This document shows, piece by piece, positions 1-7,721 of a stretch of 35,776 bases of DNA. Each line of letters begins with the position of its first letter. The stretch's first letter is position 1. The notes under the pieces were generated by a model. The model made no database searches. It was given only the letters and a program-made list of their open reading frames with translations, and was not told the origin of the DNA. The DNA is from Chloroflexota bacterium (lineage in GTDB: Bacteria > Chloroflexota > Anaerolineae > Anaerolineales > Anaerolineaceae), in contig JAKQJC010000054.1 of NCBI GenBank assembly GCA_029561345.1, positions 1 through 35,776 of the forward strand. The letters are read 5' to 3'. Made by a program: the position numbers and the translations under genes.

Positions 1-136
1 CCTTCAAGTCGCAGTTTTGCTTCCGGCTTCCTCCTGACCTTACCTCGCGATAACGCCATTGCCTTCCGCTAATGGTTGGTGCAACCTCCTCCATTTGGGA
101 CTTTCACCCTATAGTCAACGCCCATGCTGGGCGCAC
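1..136 (-). mobile_element. 5' end of a group IIC (bacterial class C) self-splicing intron, truncated by the window edge
   Basis: Read on the minus strand from position 136, the sequence opens with GTGCGCCCAGCATGGGCG and soon continues with CTATAGGGTGAAAGTCCC. These are the intron 5' boundary (consensus GUGYG) and the start of domain I. From memory the order and spacing closely match the Oceanobacillus iheyensis group IIC intron, which starts GUGUGCCCGGCAUGGGUG and then CUAUAGGGUGAGAGUCCC. Only the first 136 nt of the ribozyme are present; the rest of domain I, the reverse transcriptase/maturase frame and domains V-VI would lie beyond the left edge. The boundary sits directly after the U-tract of the terminator at 137-168, the preferred target of class C introns. 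What is seen is the RNA boundary motif; the encoded maturase is inferred. Confidence 0.88.
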
Positions 137-168
137 AAAAATCCGGCGGTCCACTGCTGAACCGCCGG
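137..168 (-). terminator. Rho-independent terminator of the first subtilase, occupied by the intron
   Basis: On the minus strand CCGGCGGT (168-161) pairs with ACCGCCGG (150-143) around a 10-nt loop, followed by A and five T (142-137). It lies 27 nt past the stop codon of the subtilase at 195. The intron 5' end begins at the next base, so the U-tract has been kept as the probable intron-binding site (IBS1). Confidence 0.85.
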
Positions 169-194
169 AAAATTCAAATTAAGAACGCGCCGGA

Positions 195-3100
195 TTACTT
201 GATCACAAATGGGAGGTAAGTCCGCAGAACAGCAAAGGTCAGGGTGCTGACCAGGTGCGCCTTGGAGGCATCATTGTTGTTGATCACTTCGCCTTGCGTC
301 TTGGCCAAACCGGTGTTCAGATCAGGATCTGTCACAGCGGCCTGGAACATGAAGGTCTCCATATCCATGTTGTTCAAAACAACAAGATCTGTACCCTTCG
401 CGGGGGGAGTTCCCACTGCTGGAGTGCCGTCGGCAATGTAGTAATACGATTCGCCGGCTGTGCCGGTGATGGTTTCCATGCCCACCGTCAGGCCGGTCGG
501 CAGAGTGCCCAGGTCGCCGTAGGCAAACCAGATCTCATTGGTGCCGTCCTTGATCCACAGCTGCACGTTGTAAGAAGCCACCGTGCCGTCGTAAGGTGAA
601 ACATCCTGCCAGTCAAACACTGTGTAGGTGTCCGTGCCATCTGTCGCACCCCAGATACCCCAGGCTGCAGTCGGCTCGTCCAGGAACAGATCGGTCCAGA
701 ACGGGGCAATGATATTATTGGGCAGGGTCGGGTCGGGCAGGTGTTTGTTGGTGGGGCCAGCGCTGCTGACGGTGGGGGCGCCGGGAACCATCCAGCCATT
801 GGAAGAGACTTTCAGGCGGTCGTAATGCACACCCATATAGTAGAAATCCATACCGGTGATGGAATAGACCTTCTCATCACAATCGCCGCAAATATCGCTC
901 AGGACCAGGTCATTGTTCGAATCAAAGATGTGGTCCATATAAGTGGTGGTGGTCACCGGTTGAATGCCCGCCATGAAACCGGTGAGGGTGGCCGAGCCGG
1001 TCAGCAGGCCGTTGGCATAGGTCAGGCCGTTAGTCACAGTGCCGGGCACGTAAGTCAACGCGGGATCCAGGTCAATGGTGGCGTCGAAGGTGGTGGTGTT
1101 GGCGAAGGGGTTCGATAGGGTCAGTGTATAGGTGACGGTGTCGCCCTTCTTGGCCGTAGCCGGCGAAACGGTCAGGCTGTGGCTGGCATCGTTGGACACA
1201 GCCGCATAAATGGCAATGGGCAGGTGGGCCGCCGGGTAGGCATCGCCAGCAGCGGTGAAGGTCACCCAGCCAAAGTACCAGGCGTTGGTAGGCACTTTGC
1301 TCAGATCAACACTTAGCGTATAGTAGGCGCCCATGCCTTCAGACAGGGTGAAGGCGGTCTTTGAAAGAGCGGCTGACGCCAGCGGGTGGTCCATCTTGAC
1401 AGAAGCTGTCCACGCCACATTGCTGCCAGCCACGCCGTGAACGGTGTTGCCAAAGGCACAGTTCATCACGCACACAGCGGAAGCATAAGAACCTTTATCG
1501 AAGACCACGCCCGCGTTACCAGCCTTTTCAAGATCAATGCGGCCGGCGCCCATGTCGAAGGGATCAGCAGGCGTTACGCCGTTGGGTTTCTTGAGGCTCT
1601 GGTTGGCGGTGCTCATCAGGGCCGTCTTGATCATGGCCGGGGTCCAGTCGGGGTGCTGCTGGATGAGCAGGGCGGCGGCGCCGGTCACATGCGGGGCGGC
1701 CATGCTGGTGCCCTGCAGAGGAGCGTAGTAAGGATGAGTGGCATTGATCACCAGAGCCGGTGAGTAGGCCGCCAGAATATCCACGCCCGGAGCCACAAGG
1801 TCGGGTTTAAGGATGTTCGGGTCGCCGTTCGGGCCAATGCTGGAGAAGCTGGCCATCACATCCTGAACGGATTCGAATTCCTTCCAATCAGCGGTGAACT
1901 CACCCGGAGCCACGCCGTTGTTGGCATTCAGCCATGCCATCAGGGCCAGGCCGTCGCTGTAGCGCATATTGGCCGAGGGAATGGTTGTTCCACCCACGGC
2001 CATGCTGACGAAGTTTTCGCGATCCGCCGAGCCAGCCGCATTGTAGATGATAACGGCCACAGCGCCAGCGGCGGTGACATTGGCGATCTTTTCGGTGAAG
2101 TTACAGGTGCCGCGGCTGACAATAGCGATTTTGCCCGTCAGAGAGCCAGCTGTAGGCGGGTTCGCATTACAGGCCAGGAAGCGGTTCGTCGCGGTCGCAT
2201 TGGTCGCAACCGTGCCCACATCCACCAGGTCGGTGGCGATGGTGGTCGTGACGATCGGGCCAGCCGGCTTAACTTCGATATTCTGCACCGAAGGATCCAC
2301 CGTGCCTGGGCCCAGCACATTAATGACCGGGTTATAGCGGCGGCTGTTGGTGCTGGCGCCGACAGTGATGACCGATTCGGTGCAGCCAGGGCAGCCAATG
2401 GTGTTGGCAGCCGGGCCGTTGTTGCCAGCCGAGAAGACCACCACCACGCCAGCTTCGATGATGCCATCGAGCAGCGGTTTGTAGACGGAGTCGTTCGGGT
2501 TACCGCCCGCGCCGCCACCCCATGAGTTGTTGATCACATCAGCGCCATCGGCTACGGCCGCTTCGAGGCCAGCCGAGAGCATCACATCGGTGCCGGAGCC
2601 CGAATCGGTGCCGTCGGGTTTGATGATTTCAAAGAGGCCTTTGTAAATCATCAGGTAAGCCGCCGGGGCAACGCCTTCGATGACTGCGTTTTGATACCTC
2701 GCCGCGGTCACCTTGTTGCCAGCCGAGGTGCTGGCGGTGTGCGAACCGTGGCCGCCGATATCCAGCGGGCTCATCACTTCGCTCGGGTTCAGGGTATTGC
2801 CGCCCGAAAGCAGACCAGGATCATAGAAGTAACGTGCCGCGATCACCTTACCATTGCACTGGAAGTCCGGGTCGCTGGCATTGGTCACGCAGTAGCCCTT
2901 GGGGTACCCCGCCGGGGCGGTGAAACCCGTCCCGTCAAACATCGGGTTGGTGATGTCCAAGCCGGTATCAACCACAGCCACTTTCACACCCTTGCCGGCG
3001 TTGGATTCGCCACCGAGCTTGGCCCACAAGGCTTCTGCCTTGATGATATCGAGGCTGGCATCCAGGTTCACTTCGCGAATCTGGTTCGGGTAAATTTTCA

Positions 3101-3584
3101 CCACGCCGTCCATCATGGCCAGGCGGCTAAGTTCGCGCTCAGGTACCTGCATGGCCACAGCATTCAGGACCACCTGGTAGCTCATCAGCACATCCACATC
3201 AGATATGGCTGTGTTAACCTGGGAAACGAAATCCTTCTGGACGCCCTTCAGGTAAGCCTGGTAAGACTGGGCTTCCGGAGCGCTCATGTCCAGTTTCACT
3301 TTGCCAGTGGCTTTGGGGCTGGTGGCGCGCAGGTCAGCAATGCCACCGTCATACGAGGCCACCGCCGGATCGGCAAGCTGGACAATCACGGAAATTTTGC
3401 CGTCATCCGTGCGAATGGCGTTCTTCATGCTGGCTTCATCATAAACAGCCACCGCTTCAACTTGCAGCTTATCCTTAACAGGCACCGGGTCGGTGGGAAC
3501 AATGGGTTGTGCTGCAGCAACAGACGAGAACAGCAGGGTTGCCACAATGACGAAAGACAAAATTACGTAGAATTTATTCTTCAT
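195..3584 (-). CDS. Secreted subtilisin-like serine protease (peptidase S8) with PA insert, paralogue 1
   Basis: A 1129-residue exported protease. The start at 3584 is chosen because it begins a clean signal peptide (residues 1-25, cleavage likely after SVAAA) and has AAGGA about 12 nt upstream; upstream in-frame starts lack a ribosome site. Residues about 45-175 look like an I9-type propeptide. The catalytic residues are visible: D206 in VVDTG, H279 in GGHGSHT, oxyanion N388 in SAGN and S627 in GTSMAAP. A PA domain is inserted at about 430-560 (TAGSLTGKIAIVSRG). A beta-sandwich follows at about 700-795, a DUF11-like repeat at about 800-885 and a nidogen-like module at about 900-1060 (NNIIAPFW). 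The chain ends RTYLPFVIK. It has a close tandem paralogue upstream on the same strand. Substrate unknown; a role in extracellular protein degradation or surface processing is inferred. Confidence 0.93.
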   Translation of the reverse strand: MKNKFYVILSFVIVATLLFSSVAAAQPIVPTDPVPVKDKLQVEAVAVYDEASMKNAIRTDDGKISVIVQLADPAVASYDGGIADLRATSPKATGKVKLDMSAPEAQSYQAYLKGVQKDFVSQVNTAISDVDVLMSYQVVLNAVAMQVPERELSRLAMMDGVVKIYPNQIREVNLDASLDIIKAEALWAKLGGESNAGKGVKVAVVDTGLDITNPMFDGTGFTAPAGYPKGYCVTNASDPDFQCNGKVIAARYFYDPGLLSGGNTLNPSEVMSPLDIGGHGSHTASTSAGNKVTAARYQNAVIEGVAPAAYLMIYKGLFEIIKPDGTDSGSGTDVMLSAGLEAAVADGADVINNSWGGGAGGNPNDSVYKPLLDGIIEAGVVVVFSAGNNGPAANTIGCPGCTESVITVGASTNSRRYNPVINVLGPGTVDPSVQNIEVKPAGPIVTTTIATDLVDVGTVATNATATNRFLACNANPPTAGSLTGKIAIVSRGTCNFTEKIANVTAAGAVAVIIYNAAGSADRENFVSMAVGGTTIPSANMRYSDGLALMAWLNANNGVAPGEFTADWKEFESVQDVMASFSSIGPNGDPNILKPDLVAPGVDILAAYSPALVINATHPYYAPLQGTSMAAPHVTGAAALLIQQHPDWTPAMIKTALMSTANQSLKKPNGVTPADPFDMGAGRIDLEKAGNAGVVFDKGSYASAVCVMNCAFGNTVHGVAGSNVAWTASVKMDHPLASAALSKTAFTLSEGMGAYYTLSVDLSKVPTNAWYFGWVTFTAAGDAYPAAHLPIAIYAAVSNDASHSLTVSPATAKKGDTVTYTLTLSNPFANTTTFDATIDLDPALTYVPGTVTNGLTYANGLLTGSATLTGFMAGIQPVTTTTYMDHIFDSNNDLVLSDICGDCDEKVYSITGMDFYYMGVHYDRLKVSSNGWMVPGAPTVSSAGPTNKHLPDPTLPNNIIAPFWTDLFLDEPTAAWGIWGATDGTDTYTVFDWQDVSPYDGTVASYNVQLWIKDGTNEIWFAYGDLGTLPTGLTVGMETITGTAGESYYYIADGTPAVGTPPAKGTDLVVLNNMDMETFMFQAAVTDPDLNTGLAKTQGEVINNNDASKAHLVSTLTFAVLRTYLPFVIK

Positions 3585-3685
3585 TCCGCTTCTTTTCCTT
3601 CTGATCATTTTTGTGATTTGGATACGATATTTGGCAAGGTTTTGCTTTTGCCCCTGTGATATCAAATATGCATGTGACGAGCAAC

Positions 3686-3693
3686 CACCTCCT
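3686..3693 (-). promoter_or_regulatory. Orphan Shine-Dalgarno-like element in the leader of subtilase 1
   Basis: AGGAGGTG on the minus strand is a perfect 8-nt complement of the 16S rRNA tail. It lies about 100 nt upstream of the subtilase start and is not followed by an ATG at normal spacing; the nearest ATG is 12 nt past the element and opens a three-codon frame. The same octamer lies in the leader of the paralogue at 7488-7495. Confidence 0.4.
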
Positions 3694-3744
3694 AGATCCA
3701 GATCTACGAATTGAATATCCCCCACAAATATTTGATTGCAATTA

Positions 3745-3773
3745 ATTCTAAGGTATTCTCAGGGGTTAGTCAA
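3745..3773 (-). promoter_or_regulatory. Sigma70-type promoter of subtilase 1
   Basis: On the minus strand TTGACT (3773-3768), a 17-nt spacer and TAGAAT (3750-3745). Transcription would start near 3738, giving a leader of about 150 nt before the ATG at 3584. Spacing and hexamers are close to consensus. Confidence 0.75.
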
Positions 3774-3913
3774 GAAAAAACTGTCATATTACTACTATTG
3801 AAGAGGGATGTTGGTCACAAAAAATATGTCAAAAAGCATGTTTGACCCCCTCCTCCCATCCTCCCTTAGCAGGGTTCTGAAATCCTCATTTGTCCGGAAA
3901 ATTAGCCTTAAAA

Positions 3914-3953
3914 CAAAAAAACAGCGGCCCGGCAGTGGGCCGCTGTTTTTTTG
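3914..3953 (-). terminator. Terminator of subtilase 2 (symmetrical, could work both ways)
   Basis: ACAGCGGCCC (3921-3930) and GGGCCGCTGT (3937-3946) form a perfect 10-bp stem with a 6-nt loop, flanked by A-runs on one side and T-runs on the other. It lies just past the stop codon at 3968. Unlike the terminator at 137-168, it carries no intron. Confidence 0.9.
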
Positions 3954-3967
3954 TTTGTTCCCCTGGC

Positions 3968-6900
3968 TTACTTAAACAGCAGCGGAATGAACATCTTGAT
4001 CACATCAAAGTTCAACGTGCTCACCAGATGCGCCTCGCTGGCATTTCGATTATTGAGCACACTGGCCACCGTTTTGGCCACTCCAGAGTTCAGGTCAGGC
4101 GCATCCACCGTTGCCGTGAAGGTGAAAGTTTCCATGTCCATCTCGTTGACCACGATCAGGTCGGTTCCCTTGGCGGGCGGTGTGCCCACTGCCGGCATAC
4201 CATTGGCTGCATAATAATACGATTCGCCCATGGTGCCATCGGCGGTCTCCATGCCCACCGTCAGGCCGGTCGGCAGGGTGCCCAGGTCGCCGTAGGCAAA
4301 CCAGATCTCATTGGTGCCGTCCTTCATCCACAGCTGCACGTTATAAGAAGCCACCGTGCCGTCGTAAGGCGACACATCCTGCCAGTCGAACACTGTGTAG
4401 GTGTCCGTGCCGTCCGTCGCGCCCCACAACACCCAGGCACCGGTCGGTTCAGCCAGGTAAAGATCGGCCCAGAATGGGGCAATGATGCTGTTAGGCAGGG
4501 CTGTGGATGGCAACAGCTTGTTATTAGAGCCAGAGCTCACGGTGGGGGCGCCAGGAACCATCCACCCGTTGGATGAGACCTTCAGGCGGTTGTAATGCAC
4601 ACCCATATAGTAGAAATCCAGGCCGGTGATGTTGAACACCACTTCGTCGCAGTCGGCGGTGTCACAGAAATCGCTCAGAACCAGGTCGTAAATGGGATTA
4701 TTGACGTGATCCACATAAGAAGTGACCGTCACAGGCTCAATGCCCGCCACAACACCGGTCAAGGTGGCCTTGCCAGTCAGCAGATCATTGGCAAAGCTCA
4801 GACCCACAGTGGTGGTGCCGGGAACATAGGTCAGTGCCGGGTCCAGTACAATGGTAGCGTCAAAGGTGGTCGTGGTTGGGCTTGGGTTCGCCAGGGTCAG
4901 CGTATAAGTGACCATATCGCCCTTCCTGGCGGTGGCCGGGGTCACGCTGAAGCGGTGGTTGGGGGTGTTGGAGGCCGCCGCAAAGACCGCAATGGGCAGG
5001 CGGGCCGCCGGGTAGGCATCGCCGGCAGCCGTGAAGGTCACCCAGCCGAAGTACCAGGCATTTGCCGGCACGTTGCTCAGATCCACCGTCAGAGTATAGT
5101 CGGCTCCGTAACCTTCAGACAGGGTGAATGCCGTCCTGGAGAGGGCGGTGGAAGCCAGCGGGTGGTCCATCTTAACGGAAGCTGTCCACACCACATTGCT
5201 GCCAGCCACGCCGTGAACGGTGTTGCCAAAGGCGCAGTTCATCACGCACACGGCAGAAGCATGAGAGCCCTTGTCGAAGACCACGCCCGCATTGCCGGCT
5301 TTTTCAAGGTTCATGAAACCGCCGCCCATGTCAAAGGGGTCCGCGGGGGTCATGCCGTCCACCTTTTTGAGGTTCTGATCGGCGGTGCTCATCAGGGCCG
5401 TCTTGATCATGGCCGGGGTCCAATCGGGATGCTGCTGAATGAGCAGGGCAGCCGCGCCGGTCACCTGGGGGGCTGCCATGCTGGTGCCGCCCAGCAGGGC
5501 ATAGTAGGGCGAGGGCGCATTCGGCACCAGAGCCGGAGAATAAGCCGAAAGGATATCCACACCTGGGGCTACTATATCTGGCTTGAGGATGTTCGGGTCG
5601 CCGTTGGGACCAATGCTCGAGAAATTGGCCAGGATATAAGGATCGGTGTCAAACTTCACCCAATCAGCAGAATATTCGCCGGGGGTGGGGGCGGCGCCCT
5701 GTGCATGGATCCAGTTGAGCAGGGCCACGGCGTCGCGGTTGCGCATGTTGGCTGAAGGAATGGTGGTCCCGTCCGCTGCTATATTGATAAATATGTTTAC
5801 CTCTGGCGAGGTCACATCATTGTAAATAATGGCCGCCACAGCACCAGCTGCAGCAACGTTGTTGATTTTTTGAGTAAAGTCGCAGGCGCCGCGGCGAATG
5901 ATGGCAATCTTTCCAGTCAGAGAGCCGGCCGTGGGCGGGTTGGTGGAGCAGGCCAGGTCCTTGCTGGCCAGGGTCGTGTTGGTGGCTACTTCGCCCACAT
6001 CGGCCAGCGCCCCGCTGATGGTGGTGGTCACCACAGGGCCGGCCGGGTTGATTTCAATGTTTTGCAGTTCTGCGGTGACCGTTCCCGGGCCCAGCACGCT
6101 GATCACCGGGCTGTAACGCCGGCTGTTGGTGCTGGCGCCGACGGTGATGGCGGCTTCGGTGCAGCTCGGGCACTCAATGGAGTTGGCATCCGGGCCGCTG
6201 TTGCCAGCCGAGAAAACCACCACCACACCGGCTTCGTTAATGGCCGGAATGAGGGTGTCATAGAAAGAATCGTGCGGGTTGTTGCCAGCGCCGCCGCCCC
6301 ATGAGTTGTTGATCACATCAGCGCCGTCTGCCACCGCCGCTTCCATGCCGGCTGAGAGCATCACATCCGTGCCAGAGCCGTTGGTGCTGCCATCAGCACG
6401 GATAATTTCAAACAGGCTTTTATACACCAGCAGGTAAGCCGCCGGAGCAACGCCGGATATTTCCGCGTTTTGATGCGTCGCAGAAATCACTTTGTTGCCA
6501 GCCGCGCCGCCCGCAGTGTGCGAACCGTGCCCACCAATATCCAGAGGACTCATCACTTCCTGCGGATTCAACACCGTCCCGCCCGAGAGCAGGCCGGGGT
6601 CAAAGAAATAGCGCGCCGCGATCACTTTGCCGTTGCACTGGAAATCCGGGTCACTGGCGTTGGTCACGCAGTAGCCCTTGGGGTAACCTGCGGGGGCAGT
6701 GAAACCCGTGCCGTCGAACATCGGGTTGGTGATGTCCAGACCGGTGTCCACATCGGCGATTTTAACACCCTTGCCGGCCTGTGATTCCCCGCCCAGTTTG
6801 GTCCACAGGGAAGCCGCCTTGACCAATTTAAGGCTGGTGTCCATGGTCACCGAGCGGATCTGGTTGGGGTAAATTTTGACCACCCCGTCCATCATGGCCA

Positions 6901-7369
6901 GACGGGTCAGTTCGCGCTCAGGCACCTGCATGGCCACGGCGTTCACCGTCAGTTGGTACGATTGCAGCACATCCACATCAGAGATGGCTGTGTTCACCTG
7001 GTAGACAAAATCCTTCTGGATGTCCTGCAGGTAGGCCTGGTAAGCCCTGGTGTCGGCAGAGGCCATATCCAGTTTGACCTTTCCAGTGGCCTTGGGGCTG
7101 GTGGCGCGCAAATCGGCAATGCCGCCGCGGTAGGTGGCCACAGCCGGCTGCGAAAGCTGCACAATCACCGAAATTTTACCGTCCGCCGTGCGAATGGCGT
7201 TTTTCAGGCTGGCTTCATCATAGACCTTTTCCACCTGAAGGCTCACTTTTTCCTGTATATCGACCGGGGTCAGGCCATCCGGAGCAGGAGGCTGAGCTGC
7301 AGCCACGGAGGAAAACAACAGGGCAGCAATGATAACGATCGAAGAAATCAGGGTGAACTTCTTTTTCAT
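3968..7369 (-). CDS. Secreted subtilisin-like serine protease (peptidase S8) with PA insert, paralogue 2
   Basis: A 1133-residue tandem paralogue of the gene at 195-3584, alike along its whole length. The start at 7369 gives a signal peptide ending SVAAA (residues 21-25), and AAAGGA lies about 12 nt upstream, as in paralogue 1. Triad: D208 in DVDTG, H281 in GGHGSHT, S630 in GGTSMAAP; oxyanion N390 in SAGN. The PA insert lies at about 430-570 (TAGSLTGKIAIIRRG). C-terminal beta domains have the same order, and the chain ends KMFIPLLFK. Differences from paralogue 1 cluster in the propeptide start, the PA insert (about 430-575) and the tail; the protease core and nidogen-like region are nearly identical. 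It has its own terminator and probably its own promoter in 7500-7600, so the two are likely separate transcripts. Confidence 0.93.
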   Translation of the reverse strand: MKKKFTLISSIVIIAALLFSSVAAAQPPAPDGLTPVDIQEKVSLQVEKVYDEASLKNAIRTADGKISVIVQLSQPAVATYRGGIADLRATSPKATGKVKLDMASADTRAYQAYLQDIQKDFVYQVNTAISDVDVLQSYQLTVNAVAMQVPERELTRLAMMDGVVKIYPNQIRSVTMDTSLKLVKAASLWTKLGGESQAGKGVKIADVDTGLDITNPMFDGTGFTAPAGYPKGYCVTNASDPDFQCNGKVIAARYFFDPGLLSGGTVLNPQEVMSPLDIGGHGSHTAGGAAGNKVISATHQNAEISGVAPAAYLLVYKSLFEIIRADGSTNGSGTDVMLSAGMEAAVADGADVINNSWGGGAGNNPHDSFYDTLIPAINEAGVVVVFSAGNSGPDANSIECPSCTEAAITVGASTNSRRYSPVISVLGPGTVTAELQNIEINPAGPVVTTTISGALADVGEVATNTTLASKDLACSTNPPTAGSLTGKIAIIRRGACDFTQKINNVAAAGAVAAIIYNDVTSPEVNIFINIAADGTTIPSANMRNRDAVALLNWIHAQGAAPTPGEYSADWVKFDTDPYILANFSSIGPNGDPNILKPDIVAPGVDILSAYSPALVPNAPSPYYALLGGTSMAAPQVTGAAALLIQQHPDWTPAMIKTALMSTADQNLKKVDGMTPADPFDMGGGFMNLEKAGNAGVVFDKGSHASAVCVMNCAFGNTVHGVAGSNVVWTASVKMDHPLASTALSRTAFTLSEGYGADYTLTVDLSNVPANAWYFGWVTFTAAGDAYPAARLPIAVFAAASNTPNHRFSVTPATARKGDMVTYTLTLANPSPTTTTFDATIVLDPALTYVPGTTTVGLSFANDLLTGKATLTGVVAGIEPVTVTSYVDHVNNPIYDLVLSDFCDTADCDEVVFNITGLDFYYMGVHYNRLKVSSNGWMVPGAPTVSSGSNNKLLPSTALPNSIIAPFWADLYLAEPTGAWVLWGATDGTDTYTVFDWQDVSPYDGTVASYNVQLWMKDGTNEIWFAYGDLGTLPTGLTVGMETADGTMGESYYYAANGMPAVGTPPAKGTDLIVVNEMDMETFTFTATVDAPDLNSGVAKTVASVLNNRNASEAHLVSTLNFDVIKMFIPLLFK

Positions 7370-7487
7370 TCCGTTTCTCATCCTTTTTTGTGCAATGGGT
7401 ATTTCTGAAAAATGACGACGGCAGCGGCAAGGGCTGCTTCCCCATTCTGACGCCCTGCCTGGCAATACAACGCATGTCTCAATCAAT

Positions 7488-7495
7488 CACCTCCT
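7488..7495 (-). promoter_or_regulatory. Orphan Shine-Dalgarno-like element in the leader of subtilase 2
   Basis: AGGAGGTG followed by AT on the minus strand, a ten-base match to the complement of the 16S tail, about 119 nt before the gene start. A TTG seven bases after AGGAGG would open a 34-codon frame ending at a TGA 8 nt before the subtilase ATG; whether it is translated is unknown. The rest of 7370-7707 is intergenic. It holds only a weak promoter candidate for the minus strand (TATACC around 7555-7560). Confidence 0.4.
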
Positions 7496-7704
7496 GCAAA
7501 AAAGAATAGGCGAACACTCACCCTTCCCTGAAAAAATGGACTGGATTTATTAAGGGTATAAAAAGCTCCGCCGGCATGCAATTGCAATTTGTAACCGGCC
7601 CATCATACCCGGGCTAAAGATCACCCCTCTTAAGGATTGCTCCTGAATAATGGCATCCGCCTGCAAAACAGAAAAACATCCCGCTCAAAGGACTCTCCGG
7701 CCTG

Positions 7705-7713
7705 TGTTATAAT
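7705..7713 (+). promoter_or_regulatory. Extended -10 promoter giving a leaderless kelch/LuxR transcript
   Basis: TGT-TATAAT (extended -10, TGnTATAAT) ends 8 nt before the ATG at 7722. A start site 7-9 nt past the -10 box falls on or within two bases of the ATG. No ribosome site precedes the gene, consistent with a leaderless mRNA. Confidence 0.75.
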
Positions 7714-7721
7714 TTTTGTGC

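Noticed and set aside
2691..3659. 322-codon open frame on the plus strand
   Set aside because: It is antisense to subtilase 1. It is His/Gly/Ala-rich as expected from a shadow frame of GC-rich coding DNA, with no family resemblance.
3585..3738. Riboswitch (cyclic-di-GMP type) in the subtilase leader
   Set aside because: A CACAGGGGCAAA-like string recalls the GEMM consensus, but the paired helices and second conserved block are missing, and the paralogue leader does not share it.
4595..5755. 386-codon open frame on the plus strand
   Set aside because: Antisense to subtilase 2. The equivalent antisense frame recurs in paralogue 1 only because the coding strand is conserved.
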